A stretch of DNA of 11,203 nt from Acanthaster planci (taxonomy: Eukaryota > Echinodermata > Asteroidea > Valvatida > Acanthasteridae): contig NW_019091570.1 in the NCBI RefSeq assembly GCF_001949145.1, positions 272,417 to 283,619 on the forward strand, read 5' to 3'. This document shows, piece after piece, positions 7,657-11,203 of this stretch; position 1 is the first letter of the stretch; each line of letters opens with the position of its first letter. The notes beneath the pieces were generated by a model. It was not told where the DNA came from and did not search any database. It saw nothing but the letters and a program-made list of their open reading frames with translations. The translations under genes were made by a program, and so were the position numbers.

Positions 7657-7866
7657 CTGGGATATGAATACTTTTGACCAGGAGCAAAAAAGAAACCTGG
7701 GCCGTGTCTATTATTATGTAAATAAAGTTTTGCCAACACGTATGTGGGTTTGTGTGTTGCAACAAATAGACGAAAGATATAGTGGAAGTACCAACATAGC
7801 TTTTACAAATGAAGAATTTAGAAGAAGACGTTTTCCAAAGAGTATGAATAATTTTGAGCACAACTG
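7657..7866 (-). repeat. Right terminal inverted repeat with inner and outer direct repeats
   Basis: This is the mirror of the left arm. The inner direct repeat is at about 7658-7678 (plus strand TGGGATATGAATACTTTTGA) and the outer one at about 7839-7859 (AGAGTATGAATAATTTTGAG). The end reads GAGCACAACTG. The minus-strand open frame over 7550-7861 is explained by this repeat. Confidence 0.92.
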
Positions 7867-7868
7867 TA
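7867..7868. repeat. TA target-site duplication, right
   Basis: TA directly follows the CAACTG end of the element and matches the left TA. Confidence 0.9.
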
Positions 7869-8155
7869 TGTTAGTTGGATGTTGCCAACACAGGATTTCC
7901 TCATATTAATGTGTCATAATTCATTTTTTTAGAACATTTGGTCAGATAAATTTTGTTACTAGTATGGAATGGTCACTGTCTTTCTTTAATTTCACACTCT
8001 ATCCAACATCTCCCTTGAAAAGAGAACCTTGGGTTCTGTGATTATGATTATCAGATTTCTCTTTTCTAAAAAAGCTTTTATAGACTACACATTTTGCATT
8101 CTTAGATGCTCATGTACTTGACTAATTATCAGTTGGTATCATAAATCTTTGACAG
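7869..8155. other. Probable intron or flank ahead of the exon
   Basis: This is AT-rich sequence with no coding similarity on either strand. It ends in ATCTTTGACAG, a usable though pyrimidine-poor 3' splice site, directly before the paraoxonase-like exon. I found no upstream exon in it. Confidence 0.5.
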
Positions 8156-8211
8156 ATACTGGTTCAGAGGATATTTACGTATTGAAGAATGGCTTGGCTT
8201 TGATAACCTCG
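8156..8211 (+). CDS. PON-like: Single exon of a paraoxonase-like (arylesterase/lactonase) gene
   Basis: A 56-base block between an AG acceptor (8154-8155) and a strong donor GTAAGT (8212-8217) encodes TGSEDIYVLKNGLALITS after two bases that complete a split codon. Human PON1 has ETGSEDLEILPNGLAFISS at the matching place, so 11 of the 18 encoded residues are the same, with no gap. Paraoxonases are calcium-dependent six-bladed propeller hydrolases acting on lactones and aryl esters, usually secreted or membrane-bound. The Glu and Asp of the SED motif match PON1 Glu53 and Asp54, which bind the catalytic and structural calcium ions, and both are kept here. The exon enters in phase 1 (a G from the previous exon would give Asp) and leaves in phase 0. 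It is one small exon only, and no neighbouring exon was found in the window. It may be part of a live gene or an orphan fragment of an old duplicate. Confidence 0.75.
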
Positions 8212-8217
8212 GTAAGT
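8212..8217 (+). other. 5' splice donor after the paraoxonase-like exon
   Basis: The sequence TCG|GTAAGTA matches the metazoan donor consensus closely and sits exactly where the similarity to paraoxonases stops. Confidence 0.75.
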
Positions 8218-8304
8218 ACAGGCATCTTTGATGTGCATTTCCCATGGCGTAATTGTTCTTTTGCTTCAGGCTCTCATTCCAAGCCAATTTGGAATAAAAG
8301 GAGC

Positions 8305-8341
8305 TAGCTTTATTCAGTCAAAGCTTTACTGAATGAAGCTA
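8305..8341 (+). repeat. Perfect-length hairpin, 14-base stem, 9-base loop
   Basis: TAGCTTTATTCAGT (8305-8318) pairs with ACTGAATGAAGCTA (8328-8341) through 13 Watson-Crick pairs and one G-T pair, around the loop CAAAGCTTT, which itself contains AAGCTT. It lies in the presumed intron about 95 bases after the exon. I know no named RNA of this shape. It may be a small inverted-repeat remnant. Confidence 0.7.
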
Positions 8342-10388
8342 ACACATGGGCATTTGGGGGCAGGGGATACTTGCTCCTCCCCCCGCCCCACTAAAAAAAG
8401 GAAAAATATGTTGAAACAAATGGAAGAAGATGAAAATCATGAATTTGTTAAAAGAAAAGACCTTAAAATCAATCTTTTTCCATTGGAAATTGTGTATCAG
8501 TTTCTTGGTGAGGATCTTTTCCCCCAGAAATTCCCCCTAAAAAAAGCTCCCCAGCTAAAAAATTCCTGGCGACATCCATGAGCTAGCATTGTCTTATTGT
8601 GCGTTGCAAGGTCAGGCTTGTAACATATTTGATTCCAGGACTAAAAGGTGTGTGACCTTTACTTATAGGGTTACCAAAAAAGCAGTGGGTAGTACAGTGA
8701 ACTGACATTGGCATCACCAGGAGGTGGGGCAAGACTCTTGTAAGGCTCTTTCTAAAATGAGGGCAGCGGTAGCACTTATTTTTAGCAAACGAATGAACCA
8801 ACAGTGGAAGCAAGGGGTCAATTTTGAGATTTTTCAAAACAAACTCATTGTCCCTTTTTCCCATTGGTGGAGATTTCTTGTCACATGGAATGATTTCTGA
8901 AAGCTCACCACCGCCTCCATCCCTGGTGAAATAGTGACACCGGCAGGTGTGGAGTCGGTGGTGCTGGCTATAAGGGTCTCATACAGGTACCAAGTGTGTT
9001 GAAAAGTAAGGGGAGGAGGGATGACTATATTGGTTATCCCCGCCGGGTCAACAAGTGGGGGATATATCTCTCCACCTCCAGGATTTCTGCCCATTCTTGT
9101 CCCCATTTCATCTTGGATTCTTTTCCATTTTCTTTTTTTTGGGGGGGGGGATTTTCCCATTTTTTGAGTTGACAAGTGTACAAACTCTATTTAGACAAAC
9201 ATCCACTTATACATGTAGTGAACATTATCAGTTCAAACTGAATTGAGCATGTTCCTGTGGGGAAATATATGCTTAACATTTCTATTATGTTATGGTTAAT
9301 ACAACGTTTTTGTTAAAAGTACAACAATTTTGTCTGTGACCATTCACATGTACAAGAAATATTTTTGTACGGTTTGAAATTGGCAATGCCTGTGTTGTTA
9401 AAGATATCAAGGCAGTTTGATGATAACTACATGTACACGTAGATAATATTACATTTAATGGTGGTCTGACTTACACTTTGTGATGGTGTTATTTTATACC
9501 CGTGTGGAATTAACTGCTTTTTTTCTGCAGAGAAATTTTTGGAAATGCAGTAACCAAACTTTGGGAAAAGAAATCAACAAAGTAACTTGGTGCATGATTG
9601 ATATCAGGAACTTGACTTACAAAAAAAGAAATTTCAGAAATGTAATTACCTTTAATGTAAAGCTTATACATTATCATATAAACAATATTAATATTTATAT
9701 TGTGCAGTTTATGCACATGTACTCAAGCATCACATCACGGAACCCATAACTTACAGAAACTCAGTGTACAATGCTAAGAAAAGCTTCCACTAAAAGATAC
9801 ACATCCATGCACATGTACATTTTTGACAAAGTTTAAATACATGTGCATCAACAGATTTTGCATTTCTTACACAAAACAGTAAGTTATTTCAAAGCCTGCA
9901 AGCAAATCTGCTGTTCCCTTATGATATAGAATGCTAGTCTGATTAAATGTCAAAGAGACAAATTCTGGTAACTAATGTGTTTAGAAGCTTCACTGTACAC
10001 GTGTGTGGTACATGATGTCCATGCAAGTGAGCATTATCAAAAAAAAGAAGACTGTTTGTAGCAAATATCAGTTGTATCCTGGACTCCTCACAGTTGATAA
10101 AAACAGGCAACAAAATTCAAAGAAACATTTATACAACATACCCTCTAAATGTTGGAAAAAGGTGCCAAAATTACTATCAAATATCTATGAGTCTTACCTC
10201 CAAACCAGGTTTTTTGGCCATAAAAAATTAACTACATTTACGTCAAATCTCTTAGGCATACCACTCTAATGACAGATCTTTTTGTCCCCTCTAATATGAT
10301 ATTTTGGGGTATCTGTTGTGGTAGTTATGAGTTGTGGCTACTTGGAGTCTTGAGAGAAAAAGGCACATGAAGAAATCGGCCATGGAGA
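8342..10388. other. Long non-coding stretch, probable intron or intergenic DNA
   Basis: No recognisable exon or transposon protein was found on either strand. The open frames seen (minus 8583-8864, minus 8834-9175, plus 9480-9749, plus 10003-10269) give basic or low-complexity peptides without known motifs. The stretch includes a C-rich then A-rich tract at about 8371-8400, a T-run followed by a G-run at about 9132-9150, and several ACATGTAC-type words (9210, 9346, 9429, 9811). I looked for later paraoxonase landmarks (NPHGIS, VNHP, NDHYF, ANGI) and did not see them. Confidence 0.5.
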
Positions 10389-11154
10389 CTACAGGTGCTT
10401 TGGTTGGATCCACATCCAGTTTCTCTCAAAAAGAAGTGAAATGCCACAATCTGCTGTCGTACATCTTGTAGGTGGACAGATGTCGTCCCTATGCAGCCAC
10501 GGTGACAGGGTCAAGGGACAGTCCTGCTGCTCAGGAGGATCACTGCACAAGGGCCAGTGTGTCAGGTGCTGGTCCACTGGATTTGGGTGCACAACACTAG
10601 ACTTGGGCTGTTAAAAAAATCCCTCCTGGACAGTAGGACCAACTGTTGATGTGCAAGGAGTCTGATCAGGCATGAGAAACATGGTTGACCTGGCTTGGGG
10701 GCAATAAGGAACACATAGCAGTGGTCCTCTTCAATCTTGGATATGCTGGAGAGAAGGCGTATGCCAGCATGTCATCCTAGTTAATGTGTCCGTTGTCAAA
10801 TCTGACGCAGAACACTGGCAACTGAGCATTGTCCACTGCTGCAAAGAGCTCCATGTATGGTCTGCTGAGATGTTGAAGATCATGCAAGTCTTTTCTGGGT
10901 ACAGAGTCCACTCGAATGGACAAACTGTACCCCTGGAAAAGGCATTCGCTAACAAGTGGCAGGACCCTGAATATGTGTGGCCTGAAGAATAAACTTGAAC
11001 ACAAGATTCAGTCAGCCAATAGGAGAACTATTCCACTGAGACAGCCTTGGCCAGTATACAAAACGACATTCTGCATGGTACTGACAAAAGAGAGAAGCCA
11101 ACTTAGTGCTGTTTGATTATATATAACGGGTTTGCCCTTACCCAACGTATATTA
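10389..11154. other. No gene recognised; somewhat more GC-rich
   Basis: Overlapping open frames of about 65-75 codons occur on both strands (minus 10389-10592, 10731-10955 and 10777-11004; plus 10786-10992 and 10916-11116). None shows a motif, domain or convincing splice site that I can name. The composition is less AT-rich than the preceding intron-like sequence, so an old repeat or a diverged pseudogene is possible. I do not assign a function. Confidence 0.4.
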
Positions 11155-11180
11155 ATAAGCACTGTATGCTCAGTGCTTAT
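11155..11180 (+). repeat. Hairpin with perfect 10-base stem near window end
   Basis: ATAAGCACTG (11155-11164) pairs perfectly with CAGTGCTTAT (11171-11180) around the loop TATGCT. It has no U-run after it and the context is eukaryotic, so it is not a bacterial terminator. It may be the subterminal hairpin of a repeat that continues past the window. Confidence 0.65.
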
Positions 11181-11203
11181 CCGAGAGCTTGTGAAAAAAC
11201 TCA

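Larger units (their letters stand above)
6683..7866 (-). mobile_element. Tc1/mariner-type transposon, internally deleted, complete ends
   Basis: The element is 1184 bases long and bounded by inverted repeats starting CAGTTGTGCTCAAA on both sides, with a TA on each flank. It encodes a Tc1-like DDE transposase on the minus strand that is deleted internally and frameshifted. The inverted repeats are about 210 bases and each contains two direct repeats, the IR/DR arrangement known from Sleeping Beauty, Frog Prince and similar Tc1-like elements. Autonomous relatives are roughly 1.6 kb, so about 0.5 kb is missing from the middle. Both ends and both internal repeats look intact, so it could have been moved by a transposase supplied in trans, but not by its own. 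Confidence 0.95.

Noticed and set aside
7550-7861. Minus-strand open frame of 103 codons
   Set aside because: It coincides largely with the right terminal inverted repeat, and the same peptide string appears from the left arm. It is a translation of repeat DNA.
8271-8330. Second paraoxonase exon after the first
   Set aside because: Phase and acceptor fit, but the peptide hardly matches the expected segment, a stop follows within 20 codons, and the implied intron would be only 59 bases. Not listed as a gene feature.
8834-9175. Minus-strand open frame of 113 codons
   Set aside because: It starts in a poly-Lys/Pro low-complexity run produced by homopolymer tracts, has no recognisable motif, and has no splice or start context that supports it.
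10777-11004. Overlapping minus-strand open frames of about 75 codons, and plus 10786-10992 opposite them
   Set aside because: Open in several frames at once, as expected from composition. No domain, no conserved motif and no clear start or splice site on either strand.
11155-11180. Rho-independent terminator
   Set aside because: There is no U-run after the stem and nothing else in the window is prokaryotic.
1-11203. A new multi-gene system
   Set aside because: The coding signals are transposon remnants and one host exon. Nothing points to co-working genes, so no such system is claimed.

Overview
This window looks like nuclear DNA from a multicellular animal, most likely a marine invertebrate. 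It has no bacterial gene layout. Coding material is sparse and broken up. It carries a decayed LINE retrotransposon, a Tc1/mariner-type DNA transposon with its TA target duplication, a foldback element, and one short block that looks like a spliced exon with consensus splice sites. Palindromic words of the ACATGTACATGT type are scattered through the non-coding parts. I have the impression that such words are common in amphioxus, molluscs and echinoderms, but I cannot name the species.

Layout: 1-450 is unassigned. Positions 437-710 hold a degenerate tandem repeat built around AAGGTCA. Positions 961-1675 hold a foldback (MITE-like) structure with outer and inner inverted arms. From about 1841 to 5976 lies a plus-strand non-LTR retrotransposon of the CR1/L2/jockey-like group. 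Its ORF1 has an unrecognised N-terminal part and a GDSL/SGNH esterase-like C-terminal part. Its ORF2 has an APE-type endonuclease, a linker and a reverse transcriptase. The copy is dead: it has many frameshifts and stops, endonuclease motif I is shortened, the RT catalytic box reads FAND instead of YADD, and the 3' end is missing. Positions 5977-6680 show no gene. Positions 6683-7866 are a complete but non-autonomous Tc1-like element with inverted repeats of about 210 bp, each holding two direct repeats (IR/DR type). It contains an internally deleted, frameshifted transposase on the minus strand.

The one host-gene signal is a 56-base exon at 8156-8211. It encodes TGSEDIYVLKNGLALITS, which closely matches the paraoxonase (PON/arylesterase) segment that supplies two calcium ligands in human PON1. 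The sequence around it (7869-8155 and 8212 to the end) is best read as intron with simple-sequence tracts and small hairpins. I found no other paraoxonase exon in the window. If the exon belongs to a live gene, the LINE and Tc1 copies upstream may lie in its introns or in its 5' flank.

The parts do not form a functional system together. This is a transposon-littered part of a genome with one recognisable exon. I see no CRISPR array, tRNA, rRNA or previously undescribed multi-gene system. The most useful observations are the paraoxonase-like exon, the mobilisable-looking IR/DR element, the foldback structure, and a retrotransposon that has lost its 3' rather than its 5' end.
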